Origin: Trichosporon coremiiforme
Taxonomy: Eukaryota > Basidiomycota > Tremellomycetes > Trichosporonales > Trichosporonaceae
Direction: 5' to 3'
DNA: 64,000 bases
Assembly: GCA_039545355.1 (NCBI GenBank)
Contig: BCJJ01000010.1
Coordinates: 1,476,889-1,540,888, forward strand
Positions 44,088-56,471 of this stretch are shown here, one piece after another. Both the position numbers and the translations under genes were made by a program. Numbering within the stretch: the stretch's first letter is position 1; every line of letters begins with the position of its first letter. The notes below the pieces were generated by a model, which did no database searches, was not told the DNA's origin, and saw only the letters and a list, made by a program, of their open reading frames with translations.

Positions 44088-47000
44088 TCTGGTCGTCTTC
44101 TTCGTCGTCGCGGATGGTCTTGAGAGCGTGGGCACATCGGTTTGGAGCCAGCCGTTAGGCCATTTATAAGACCTGGTTAAGGTGGTGCAAGGTCTTGGAA
44201 CTCTAAGAATTGACGAGTTCGATGATGAGTGTGGCTTCGGCAAGACTGAGACAAAAATCAAAAGTGGTCCGTGTATCTTTATTAACAGACAGTCACCGTT
44301 GGCCCGACGGGCCGGTTACATGCGTATCACTCGTGTCACAGGTGCCTCTCTCTCTCTCTCGGCGGCGCTCTGCCCTGCCTGGCGTGTGCGAAGCTTAACC
44401 ACAGACACGAGGCAAGCTGGGCTGACTCGTATATCACCAATTGCAGGACTGCATGAAACTTCGGCCCCGGACAGGGAATGCGACTACCTTAGATTCTAGA
44501 TTACCCGAACACTATTTCATTGTTCGCCTGTGTGCTTAAGTACAAGGGGCGTCTATGCTCAAGCCAACAGCCCTGAGTGTGCATGCGTACACGCCTCTTA
44601 CACAAGTTGTGGCTCCGGAGACCTGATCAGAGGTCATTGCGTTTCACGCAAGGGCGGCTCTGCGCCAGGGCGCCGCCCACACTGCATCTTCAACGATTGG
44701 TCACGGGAGGATCAAGATCAAGATCCGAGGCAAATCACGAGTAGTGATCTTGTTTTGGGCTCATATGAATGGGGAGCTTATGGGTATCCGTGCACAAGGG
44801 GAGTTGGCGGGCAATTTGCGTGGCATAGGGTTGCTATGTCGACATAGATCCGAGCGCGGGCCAAGAGCTATCCTGATGGCTCGGCCACTGTGAGGGTCAT
44901 CCCTTCGGGTATAAGGCATTCCTGGGGGTATCCCCGACACGTCCGGGCGAAAACTGGCTCTGATCTCAGTGCACCCGAAATCTAGACAGATCTCGCGATT
45001 TTTATCAAAATCTGGTCAGGTCGGCAGGTTCGAGCGAGCGCGAATGGATGCTGAGCACATTAGGATGCCGATCTGATTAGAGCTTTGAAACGATTCCATA
45101 GTTAAGTCGGAAGGGTAGGAAGAATATATAGTGGACTGGGGGAGCGGATCCTGGCAGTTCAAGGACACCAGTCGCATTAGAGCGACTGCTTACTTGCGAA
45201 GGCGCTCGCGAACGCTTCAGCGCATTATGCCTGTCAAAGTCATGATTGCCGGCTTTAAAGCCCTCTGCAGCAACTCGAAGTAACCGCTCACTGCGTCTAC
45301 CGCCTCTGGTAACTTTAGATGTAGCAGTCGCTAAGACGGAGTAGCAACGAGCTTCCCTGTTTCCAATCCCACTGAAGGATGTCAACCTGAACCGTAAGGG
45401 TGCAATAGGGTGGCTTAGGAGTTGGGTAGGCGCTTTCTTTACGTCTGTAATCAGGGTTTAACGGTGTTACAGTGAAGTCTGATCAGCAAGTGCTCGGTAT
45501 TGCTTACTGCAAGGGCAATAAGAGCTTCATTCAATCGCAAACGCAGTGGACCTTCCGGAACAAGTGCCGAGGCTTGATTACAAATAGATACCAACTTTAC
45601 CTAAGGTCGGCATTAATCAATGGCTTCTCTGCATCACATTTACTCACCAATGCATGACATCAGTCCAGCCCCAATTTCCAAACCACTCGCCGCCCGATGC
45701 TTCTGTAATTATCTATTTGACCCCAAGCGTCCGTGAGTCGTCCCCGTGGCGTATTTTGCTGCAACTTAGCTCGCGAAGCATTGCATCCGATGCACAGAAC
45801 GCCGATAGATACTTGACCATGCTCCTCCTGTTTATGCCCGTGTATTCGATCATGCGTGGATGATGGGCATGTCAAGATGTAAACGCAAGCTGGAAAGGTA
45901 GAGGAGTGACAATGAGGCTTCCTTTAGTCACTCTCTGCAACGATACAGCCTTGGGGATAGCATCCGATCACCTTGCTGAACATACATGTGTCTTTCGATT
46001 TCGGTTGCTTCCCTGTCCAACCTTTGAGCCATGAAGTGTCCTGTGGTGAAAACAAAAATGGGGCTCCTAATACGAATACAACCAAGGTCAAATTTGGCTT
46101 CGAGTCGAAATCAAAAATAACCTCCAAATTCATCAATTCGACCAAAACAACTACTACGATTAGCAAGCGCTATGGGAGCCTTGCAATGCGGGGATGCGAC
46201 TTCGCAGCCGCTCTTCGTCCCGCGAGGTGTTTGGATGCGCCCAACCCGTTGGGTGCCATTTCCTCATCAACTGCCTTGAGGTGCACCGTGTGACTCTGTG
46301 TTAGAAAGAGACTCCTCAGTTCAAGTAGCAGAGGGGGTTCTCAGGTGTATGCTCTCTGCATGCACAGACAGAGGGAATCATGGACCTACCTACGATCGCA
46401 TGTGCACATAGCGTTGTACTCCTCGGTTCAAGTAGCAGTATGGATTTGCAAGTATATGCTCTCTACGTGCATAGACAGAGCGAATCATCGACCTACCTGC
46501 GATCATACGTGTATACAGTGTGGCATGTTGCGGAGATGCTGGCACAATGGCACCTGGCTATGGCTCCTGTTCCTACAGGTTTAGCTACTGCGCTTCCAGC
46601 ATCCAACAGACTAGGACCCCCTCCCTTTGACGTCTTAGCGGAACGGCAGGTATACGGCGATCAATCTCACCTCTTACAGTGATGGATCTGGGCTGTTAAG
46701 CGTCTGTAGCTTTCTTATCATATTCACCGTGTTCGGCTCCTAAAACGATTCCGATCATTATAGTGCGGTTCTCTCCCAGCACCTCAAGCATGTCCTGATG
46801 TAACAAACAGCGGCAGGCTAAGTCCGCGCTTCCTGTCTGCCTGAGGGACATCCTTCCCATTGTCCCCTACGCAGAATCGTTCCGGAGTGTTTGCCAGTGA
46901 TGAGGGAGAAGATAGGGTGCCGGTTTTGATCGGGGTGTACGAGGACCAAATGTTCATATAGCAGGGCCTGGTGATTGTCGGCCAATATGCATCAGCAGCG

Positions 47001-47712
47001 ACACACACTCGCCAAAGAAAGGTGGAAACCCGAAAATAGGATGCAGCTCGGGGATCGTACTGTGTTTGGTTCACGACGAAGACCGATGGCACTTGACGAG
47101 GCGTATTGATGCAGACCTGTACTTTGTTGCAGGTCACAGCCTGGGCTCATAAGCACGATGAAAACACAGTGATGGAGCAACAGGTGAGGAATCGATGCAG
47201 CCCGAGACGGTGTAGATAGTGAATGATGGCAACTGCTCCGATGCTCGTGTTGCACACAGAATAGACCATCTATCAAACACTAAATGGCTTGCTTACCACA
47301 GCCCTAAGACTGCTGTCGTGCTCCGCACCACAACCGCCAGGCGTGTCCGAGGTGCCACTTCGATGCTGCGCGACTGAGAAATAGTTGAAAGCTTCACTCA
47401 GCATCTGAGGATCCAGTCAGCTTTGCCGTGGACCTCGACATGCGGTTCATTGCATAAAAGTAGTAGGCAAAGTGAGTCCATCCATGTCTGCATGCATGCC
47501 TTAGCGGTGGTTGGGCGACGATCAGAGTGTAGTCTGGAGCACGCCACTCGGCCCAGGCCGTGGCGTACGCGGACGTCATTGTATGTGGGCGGACAAAATA
47601 AGTGCGACCTCCAGCCGTCTTTCTCGACTTTCCACTCTGCCGAGCGGCTCAACGGCATCTCCGTACATTGTTGTTGCAGTTCGGCAAATCTCCTTCGACC
47701 GGAATTACGAGC
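44088..47712. other. Gene-free region with reduced GC
   Basis: About 3.6 kb, the largest gap in the window. Between about 45000 and 47300 the DNA looks noticeably more AT-rich than the genic parts. It carries a 107-bp tandem duplication but no transposase, reverse transcriptase or RNA gene that I can recognise. The right end is the frataxin promoter. Confidence 0.55.
46311..46524. repeat. Imperfect 107-bp tandem duplication
   Basis: Unit 1 starts ACTCCTCAGTTCAAGTAGCAG at 46311 and unit 2 starts ACTCCTCGGTTCAAGTAGCAG at 46418. They share TATGCTCTCT, CATAGACAGAG/CACAGACAGAG, GAATCAT and GACCTACCT in the same order and spacing. Many of the differences between copies are C/T or G/A transitions. 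Confidence 0.8.
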
Positions 47713-48401
47713 ATGTCCTTCCGCCTCGGAGCACGATTGCTCGCCCAGGCGCCTCGAGTCGCCCCCTCTGCCGTCATGCGGACGGCCATCGCCGCACCCC
47801 GCGCCCGTCGCTCCGTTTTCCCGGCCTTCCCCGCTCTCACCGCATGCGCCCGATTCGTCTCGAGCACGCCGCACGGAGATCCCGGTGTCGACCCATCGAT
47901 CGCGGTTAGGTAGGTCGATTACTCCAAAGATGCCCCGACAGGTGCCGAGACACCGAAAACTCGCTGGCTACGGCACTTGTGAGTCCGATCTTGCTGACCC
48001 TAGGGACATGTCGGACGAGGAGTACCACGATGTCGCGGACGAGGATATGGACCAGCTCCACGAGGCACTCGAGGACCTCGTCGAGAACTTCTCCAAGAAT
48101 TGGGAGGTCGAGTACAGCGTGAGTTTGCACCACGGTCATAACCTAACTTCAGTCTGGCGTAATGACGCTCGACGTGCCCCCACATGGCACTTATGTCATC
48201 AACAAGCAACCCCCCAACCACCAAATCTGGGTCTCGTCCCCAGTCTCTGGACCTAGCCGCTACTCCATGTCCCCCGACGGCATCTGGGTTCACCACCGCC
48301 GGAAGGGCATCCAGCTCGGAGCCCTGCTCGAGAAGGAGCTCCGCGAGTTTCTTCAGGAGACGGGAGCGGGAGAGGAGTGGGATGGTGTCAGACTCAAGTA
48401 G
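47713..48401 (+). CDS. YFH1: Frataxin, mitochondrial iron-sulfur assembly factor
   Basis: Mitochondrial matrix protein that stimulates iron-sulfur cluster assembly on Isu1 with Nfs1. Three exons (47713-47909, 48004-48118, 48153-48401) give 186 residues. The N-terminal 60 residues are an Arg/Ala-rich presequence ([18 protein letters not shown]). The frataxin fold follows: an acidic first helix ([21 protein letters not shown], with the usual Glu/Asp ridge), [36 protein letters not shown] and [10 protein letters not shown]. The last two match the most conserved frataxin strands. The ATG at 47713 is chosen because an upstream in-frame ATG adds untypical sequence. Intron 1 (95 nt by this model) contains an additional open stretch discussed under findings. 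Convergent with polyubiquitin, about 140 bp apart. Identity very secure. Confidence 0.94.
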
Positions 48402-48539
48402 AGGGCCGGGCCGTTGTAGTGCACCATATGTATAAACCGTTCGACTTAAAAACATGCTACCATCAATGCATGGCGCAATCCCTACACCGCATACAGACCG
48501 GAGAGGGAGGAACTACAGACTTCAAGCGTTTGGCAGAAT

Positions 48540-49508
<969 letters not shown>

Positions 49509-50624
49509 GGCGAGGGTGGTGATATGCGCTCTGGATGGGGTGGATGGATGAGTGGATGGGAGAATGGATGAGAGAGTGTAAGAAAGAGAAATGGATTGTT
49601 GCGTGACCGGATATTAAACGTATATGTGGTCAGCGCCCAGACATAGCTTTGTCAGCGTCCGGCCCATCGGCACAACCCCGCACATCGACGGCCATCGAGA
49701 TTCTTCCTCCGTTCACAGTCTGCACCCTTCGCCTCCAATGAGCAAACTGCATTGAGCAGTGCAAGGAAGTGGTGGATGCCACCGTAGGAAGTAGACGGTG
49801 GTCGAAGCTTATCGCCAGTAACGTCGTTCACACGTTGGGTGGCAAACGGGTCGAGTCGCTCGATCGCCACCCTCGTGTGGAACAAGCATTGCGGAGGATG
49901 CGCCGGCCTGGTTGAACTTATGCTGGAAGCAGAACTCACTATTCAGATATTGGGGAAAAGTGGTGAGGAGAGAGAGAGAAAGAGACGGTGGCCGTACACC
50001 TGGCCATAGTAGCCGCTCTGCACCCCAAGACATCTGAGTCACCACCGTGGGTGGCAACAACTCCCCACGTCCCCACCCTACACCCGNCCCGCCGCTCCTG
50101 CAATCGTTCGAGGCCCCGGCTCGCCGTTGACGTCATGGCGGACTGGGCCGACGGCCACGTGGCTGGGTCGACCCAGGGCGGCCAATCTTCGGCAATATAT
50201 AATGCCGTCAAGCGTGGCACTCCGAGGCAGCTCACTGACCTTCGTCTGGCTTGTCGCGTGTCGACGCGTGCATCAGATTCCGTGTGCACTGATCGCCCTG
50301 CGGTACGTTCAGGGCCTGACCAGTCTGTCCAGTGGCCACTGGCTACCTGCCTCCGTCACCGCTTGAGCACCGTTCCACCACTGTCGCCGCCGACAACATC
50401 TTCCTCCATCTCAACCTTTCCCTCATCGCCCTGCACCTTCTGCTCTGATCACCCGGCATTCTCTCCTCATTGACATCGGCATTCCGAAGCCACCTTACCT
50501 GCTTCAATCCTGGCAACTGGCTCGTAAAGCATCCTTCGTTCCGCATCGCCCACTTTCTTTACTCCACACGACAATAGTACAACCTCGTCCGACCACGTCT
50601 TTCGCATTTTGAGATCTCAAGACC
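49509..50624. other. Divergent promoter region, UBI4 and RRM-like gene
   Basis: About 1.1 kb between divergent genes. It includes the CATCC/GGATG-rich UBI4 leader near 49515-49575, one N at 50087 and a pyrimidine-rich leader of the plus-strand gene (50370-50620). No further gene seen. Confidence 0.5.
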
Positions 50625-51545
50625 ATGTCCTTTTCACTTCCTAACGGAACCCTTCTCGCTGCTCCTTCGTCCTCGCAGCCTCCTATTTCGGCTGCCGTTA
50701 CCCGCATCTTGCATCTCGCTAATTTCTCTCCTGAGTGCGTCACTTCTTGGGCGGGGAAGGCACGTCATCTAACGTTGCGCACAGGTTGAAGACTCGCGAC
50801 ATTCAAAATATCTTCAAGGAATGGGAGACGGAGAAGGGTGGCTTCCGCATCAAGTGGCGCGACGATATCAACGCCATGGTCGTCTTCGTTGACGCTAACG
50901 TCGGTGCGTAGTCCACGCGAATGCGAAGTCAACGTCCACTGACACTGCTCTTCAGCCAAGCGCGCGTATCTCAGCTTAATTCTTAACCCACCGCCATCGA
51001 TGCCCCCGCCTGCTACTATTAGGCCCTACGACGGCCCCGACGCCGCGCAAATCATCCAGTCGTTGGCGGCCCGAGCTATGGGTCACCGTGCTTCAATGTC
51101 TTCTGCCATGCCGTCTGGGTCGATCGGTGGCATGATGCGTGACGATGGCCGCGGCCCCAACAGTGGGGGAATCAACTCATTCAAAATGCCTCTCAACCCT
51201 GCATTCTCGTTCGGTGGTTCGGCCTCGTCAGGACAAGGCCGTAACGGGCATGCCCAGCGCATGTCCTACTCTCACCACCGTGCAAACTCGGCGTCTTCCA
51301 ATTGGAACCGCCAGTCACTCTCAGGTGCACTCGGGTTCGCCGGCCCTTCGCTTGGTGCTACACGCCTTCCTACCCACTCCGAGGGCTCCTCTGGTGACAT
51401 TTCCAGGACAGCGTCCATGTCCGGCAACGAAGATTCGTATCGCCAGCGCGGACACGGTGGTAAGGGAAGGAGGGAGAGCGTTAGCGCTGAGAAAGCGCTG
51501 CGGGAGGTTGAGCTCGCTCTGCAAAGTGTCGAGACCAAGGGCTAA
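50625..51545 (+). CDS. RNA-binding-fold protein of the GIDRP88/R3HCC1 type
   Basis: Three exons (50625-50734, 50785-50903, 50956-51545) give about 272 residues. Residues 30-90 form a small RRM-like module: RILHLANFSPE, then LKTRDIQNIFKEWE, then GGFRIKWRDDINAMVVFVDANVAKRAYL. The GF-x-I-x-W-x-DD signature followed by a Val/Phe strand and an alpha-helix resembles the RRM-like C-terminal part of R3HCC1/GIDRP88 proteins and their fungal relatives. The rest is a Gly/Ser/Asn/Met-rich disordered region ending in a short charged helix (SAEKALREVELALQSV). All junctions restore the module, so the splicing is well supported. Binding to RNA is inferred; the family is not well characterised in fungi. Confidence 0.7.
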
Positions 51546-52133
51546 GCCTTTGTTGCTTCACGTACTCATTTGCACCCTATTCGTTCTTTAATGTTGTCTA
51601 GTGATGACCCGCGTTCAGGCATCCCCGCAGCCCCACCAGTTCAAGACCGCTCGACTGCCTGGCTCCGATCCGCCCCATGCATGTACCATAGCACCACCAT
51701 TGGGATCCGAGCTTGCACAGGCTGCATTTCTTTCGCGCTGCTCTCTCCCTCACTCTGTCATGTATGTCATGATAATCAGTGTACACATACACTCGTCGTT
51801 GCAGTTAGCTTGCGACCCACGTCGTGCGGCCATGGGCGCCGCTTGTGTACCTCCCTGCACATGACTTTGGTCAAGCGTGGCACGCTTGAGATGCGCCCCA
51901 GGCTGGAACGTCATGATGGTCACGTGATTCGCCGCGTTGCGCGCAGGGACACAGTCGCGAACTGTAATCAGTGCGTCACACTTCGACTATCAGTGTCGAG
52001 CCATTCATTCTTGTCCTCCTCTCTACATTTCGCTCCACGTCTTCATCTCCAGTTTAACTACGGCTGAGAGATTTCTGATTGCTATCGGTGGCTTTCCTGC
52101 TTGCAAGTCATCGACTCAATTTCGTGGAGCGTC
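51546..52133. other. Intergenic, BUD6 promoter
   Basis: About 0.6 kb between same-strand genes. Nothing recognised beyond a pyrimidine-rich leader before BUD6. Confidence 0.5.
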
Positions 52134-55100
52134 ATGTCCCGCCCTGTCATTTCCTATCCTATCCCCTCACCGAACCCGCCGCCCGGGGCGCCTGTCGACA
52201 CTTTCGATGACCCGCTGAGCCAACAAGCGGCTTTAGGCGCGAATAACGGTCCCAACAGAGAGGGAAGCGGCCATGCGCGAAGCGTCAGCGGTCAAACTAG
52301 GGGACCCGTGGGTGGCAGCGTCGTGTGTACTTGCTAACCATGCAGGCCTCAACCCTGGACTCTTTCATTACGCGGTTACTGGTCGTGACCAAGCAATTGT
52401 TACAAGGACTGGAGCAATGGTCTCAGCGGCAGCTCACTGAGGAGGACGTGTGTGCTGTGCATCTTCACGAAAAGTACTGACAAACTTAGGTGAGCGACAT
52501 CTATGTCCGTCTGGGTAATGGTTTCGAGCTATGTGTGTCAGCCTTCCGAAAGGTCGGCATCTCCACTGCGTAAGTGAAGATTGTGACTTCTATTGACAGG
52601 CAGTGATCTGGACTCCGTACCCAACGATCTGCGAGTAATTCTGGAGCGCGCCTTGGGGGAGGAGCCGTCTACAGAAACACTCAACATGTACTTGCCCGAC
52701 ATTCGAGCCATCATTTTCAACCTTCTGAGCGGGCTGAAGAACAAACAGATCGCGTACAAGCGGCTCATTGCAGACAGGAATCAATCCGATGTTTTCAGCG
52801 CGTCGTCGTCTCGCCCTGCGTCCAAGCCGGCCGAGTCGGATCCCTCGCGTTCTGTGCCGTCCTCGAACAGGTCTGACCGCACGGCAAGCCCAGTACCCGT
52901 TCCTCCAGTCCCACTCCCAGCCGCTGCATTGGCTGAGAGGAACCAGCAACGTCAGAACAGACCCGCCCCTCCTGACGCATTCCGCCCTCCTCGGTCCCGG
53001 TCAGCTCAAGACAGTCACTCTCCGCACGAGCCATCGACGCGCCGGACCTCTATGTCGTCGGAGGCGTCCAAGCACAGGTCGTCACAGATGAAGCCAGCCG
53101 GAGCGCGACCGCTTATCAGGACGCCGCCGACTGCCGACCGATACAGTAGAGATGCAGGCGTCTCGCGCTTCTCGGATGATTCCGATACTGCTGAGTCCCG
53201 GCGTGCCTCCGATGCTTCTTCAGTGCACAACTCGTTGAGCTTGCGCTCCCCGCCTGCGATCCCCCCGCCAAGTCTACCAACTATTCCGACTTCACCTCCA
53301 CTCCCTACACTCAACCTACCTCCTGATCACATCACCGCGGATCCGTCCACCGATGCTGCTGTCGCCCTACAACGGTCCGATGCCCTGGAGCGCCGAGCGT
53401 CTAAGCGCTTCTCATCCTACACATTCAACAAAATGGTCCCGGCTTCGTCTCCCAGTGCGAAGCGTGCAAGCACGAGTGGTAGCCCACCGCGTCCTGCTCG
53501 CCGTTCCGATCGACTTCCGGCCGTCATCGAGGACCGTCGTCCTCCCCTCCCAGATCTGGCCAAATCGCTTGATATGGTTCGGAAAGCGTCCTCCTCCCCG
53601 AAGCCAGTCATTCCCACTCTCGAGACCATCCCGGCGTCTCCGAGCATTGGCATCAGCATGGAGGCGCAGCAGAGGTCAGCACACAGGGTCGGTTCTGATG
53701 CAGCTGCAGCGAAGTCCAAGCCAGCCCGGGACAGTGTCGGGGGCGCTTCGTCGTTGTCATCCTCGTCATCAATTACCGCCTATCTTCAGCTCGGTCGTCA
53801 GGTCAAGAAGACTCTAATCGATGTACCAACGGATATGTCGACTCTGAAACTCTTATTCATGGAGCGGTTCGAGTACGACCCAGGGATGGAGGACTTTCCA
53901 AACGTTTATATCCGCGACAACAAGACTGGCGTGCAGTACGAGCTGGAGGATCTTAAGGACTTGCAGGAGGGGTGCGTCCTGACATTGGACATCGAACGTG
54001 AGTATACGTTCTGCAAGACTTTGACTGACATTTTCAGCACTTGACCAGGTCAAGCAGCACTTCGACCTCACTTTCGCGTCCCTTTCAGCCGAGATCAAGG
54101 AGCTGAAGACGGCCCTCACCCAACCTAAGCGTCTTTCTACGGCCCAACCGTTGACGAACTCGCTGCTGTCGGTATCCCCTTCTCAGCCACGACTTCCCCT
54201 CGGAACACCTGACCAGACGATGGTGATCAACTCTTCTCCCCGCTCGCCAGAGGTGGAGTTTTCAACCCCCACAGCTCCGAATGCCAACTTGCGAGTGCAC
54301 TATGATGAGGTGCAGAGCCTCCGTCGAGACCTTGCCATCATGCGACAACTGCATTTAGACTTCATCAACCAGACCAAGGAGTCGTTCGGAGCCCTGCGTG
54401 AGCAGAATACGGCGATGCGCGAGGTCGTCAAGACGAAGATGGGCGGCAGCCGTGCACTCCTCGACAATAGCAAAGCGAAGCTGGAGGCCCAGTGCCAGGA
54501 CACCATCCAGTCCGTGGAGGAAGTTTCTGACATCATTGACGGAGCTCGTGAGGATGCTCTTCGACGTGGTGTTACGCCGAGCAAGTCGAAGATGGGCAAG
54601 ATCCGTGAGGACCTCACCAAAGCCACTGCTCTTGTGGAGACATTCACCACCGACGTCGCAGCTGCCGAGCCGACATGGCGTGCTACTTGGCTCACTGAGC
54701 TACAGCGTGTCACAGAAGAGCAGCGTCTGCTCGCATACCAGAACAGGCTTGCTGCAGACCTCAAAAATGACATCAAGGACGCAACCGAGATGTTGGACAA
54801 CGTGCAAGCTTTCGTTGACCAGCGCAAAACTGGCGGCCGCACCAATCAGAGCCGTTTCATGCCGTCCTCTCCCGACGACGGAGGTGGTGGTATCACCAAC
54901 CTCCTCATGGAGATCAGGACCAAGGAGGCCGACCCGTCTCAGCGTCTCCGTGCCATCGAAGAGCAGCAGAAGGCGCGCGAGCGCGAGCTTGCAACGAGGA
55001 CAGACGAGTTCCAAAATGAACTCTCTGGTTTCGTCGCCGGAAAGAAGCTGAAGAAGACTGGCGGTACAGACGAAGCTGAGCGCGTTCGTCAGCGGCGGCA

Positions 55101-55233
55101 GGAGCAAACCCTTCGTCGCATGCTGTCTGGCGACATCCCTGGTGAAATCGCCGGGGTTTTAGCCACGCCACAGCGGAGGGCTGCAAGCGACGGTGGGGCT
55201 AGGAACCCCGCGTCGGGGGGCGGCCCATCCTAA
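52134..55233 (+). CDS. BUD6: Bud6/Aip3 actin-interacting polarity protein
   Basis: Formin-activating, actin-binding scaffold of the polarisome, located at growth sites and septa. Five exons (52134-52307, 52346-52447, 52490-52569, 52604-53997, 54038-55233) give about 981 residues. The N-terminal globular part reads LDSFITRLLVVTKQLLQGLE, QWSQRQLTEEDVSDIYVRLG, FELCVSAFRKVGI and YLPDIRAIIFNLLSGLKNKQ, a typical AIP3 N-terminus. A long Ser/Pro-rich disordered linker follows. The C-terminal half (from YLQLGRQVKKTLIDVPTDMS) carries the conserved AIP3 core and long coiled coils (MRQLHLDFINQTKESFGALR to the RRQEQTLRRML end). The first intron is modelled as 38 nt with donor GTGGGT; a 23-nt alternative is less likely. 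Identity secure. Confidence 0.93.
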
Positions 55234-55445
55234 TAATAGATGTGAACATTAGTGTGGACGAGTATCGTCTGTATAGTCTATGTACGCATGCTAGCTGCGC
55301 GGTGCGTCATCTAGTGTCAAGCCACTATCATACCCGGAGCTGTGAAGCTCCGGCCAAAAACCATTGTCTCGTCTTCTTACATTGAAACCTCTTACGACGA
55401 ACTACAAGTGAACAGCTTGCGTGCCATCACAAGCTAGTCCAGCTC

Positions 55446-55975
55446 CTAGATCGCTATCAGGAAGAGCTTGCGCTTCGGGAGAGGGCCGGTCCTCCCATCG
55501 ATACGTCCGCTCGTGTAAGAGGTCACCTGCAGGTCGAGTTTGGTCATGATGTTGGTGTAGGTCGGCCCGGATACGGTGACACCATCCTCGGGGAGCATGC
55601 CAATAACGTCTGAGGGAGGGACTCAATGCAACCGGGGCAGAACGCGTCGGTGAGGCCCGGGATCCACTGCTTCAGGAGACGGAGGCTCGCCTCGCTCGTA
55701 CCGTTGTACACCGGCCCGAAGCCGACGTACGTCTCGACCTTGTCGCGGCCGCCATCAAACTTGAGGTAATACGCGCCCACTAGCGTGCCCATACTGTAGC
55801 CGACGAGATTGACCTTTGACGCTCCCATGCTTGCGAGCACCTTGTCGACCACGCTAGCGATTTCTTTCGACGAGTCTTCAACCTTTGCACCCGCAAAGAT
55901 GATGCCCGCCGTCATGCCGGTGGTCTGCCTCCTCTTGTGATCTGTCACATTCACTGAACGACTCGAGCAAGGCAA
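55446..55975 (-). pseudogene. Remnant of a class 2 (LipA/EstA-type) lipase
   Basis: Alpha/beta-hydrolase fragment. Visible pieces are KEIASVVDKVLASMGASKVN, the nucleophile elbow LVGYSMGTLVGAYYLK, DKVETYVGFGPVYNGT and FCPGCIE. In a shifted frame come DVIGMLPEDG, then PTYTNIMTKLDLQVTSYTSG with the acid Asp. The frame changes near 55622 without a usable splice pair. Upstream of about 55930 the expected N-terminal strand with the oxyanion-forming HG is missing. The end (KRKLFLIAI then stop at 55446) comes before the expected catalytic His. Thus Ser and Asp remain but both ends and the His are absent. An undetected intron could rescue the central junction, but not the missing termini. Confidence 0.6.
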
Positions 55976-56471
55976 ACCACCGTGCTCGCTCCACCGCAGA
56001 AAACTCGACTCACCCGAACAGGCCGATGAAACTGATGAACTCGATGATCATGCCGATTCAGAGGCAGACTCGAAGCGCAGTCATTGTTCTCCCACCAAAG
56101 CTCTCTGGATCTTCCAACTCTGTCTTCGTAGACACACCCCTCAATGAGCATTGTCTCAGGCGCACTACTTATACCCAATGCCGATAACAGGTTACAACCG
56201 CGATGGAACTGTCAAGGTGCGGAAAGACGACCAGCAGGCGTGGACCCCGTTGCCCTGAGCCTCTCAGATAAGCGTAATCGACGAACATTCTGAAGAGCCG
56301 ACTGATTCGTGATGAATGCACTGTCTGTCAAGAATGTGAAGGCAGGTGCTATCGCTCGCTGTATATTCTCCACTGCCAGACCAGGGCGGAATGTAAATAG
56401 CCGGTGGGGTACGGAAAACAATGCTTAATGGGACGGCCCTTCCCATATGGTTTCAACATCGCCCACTCACC
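55976..56471. other. Divergent region between lipase remnant and regulator
   Basis: About 0.5 kb holding the promoter of the plus-strand zinc-cluster gene. A minus-strand MIIEFISFIGLFG frame near 56020-56050 could be a leftover of the lipase signal sequence, but this is not firm. Confidence 0.45.

Noticed and set aside
52317..52345. 23-nt intron in BUD6 using a GTGTGT donor
   Set aside because: A 38-nt intron with donor GTGGGT, same acceptor and same frame fits the intron lengths of the window better.
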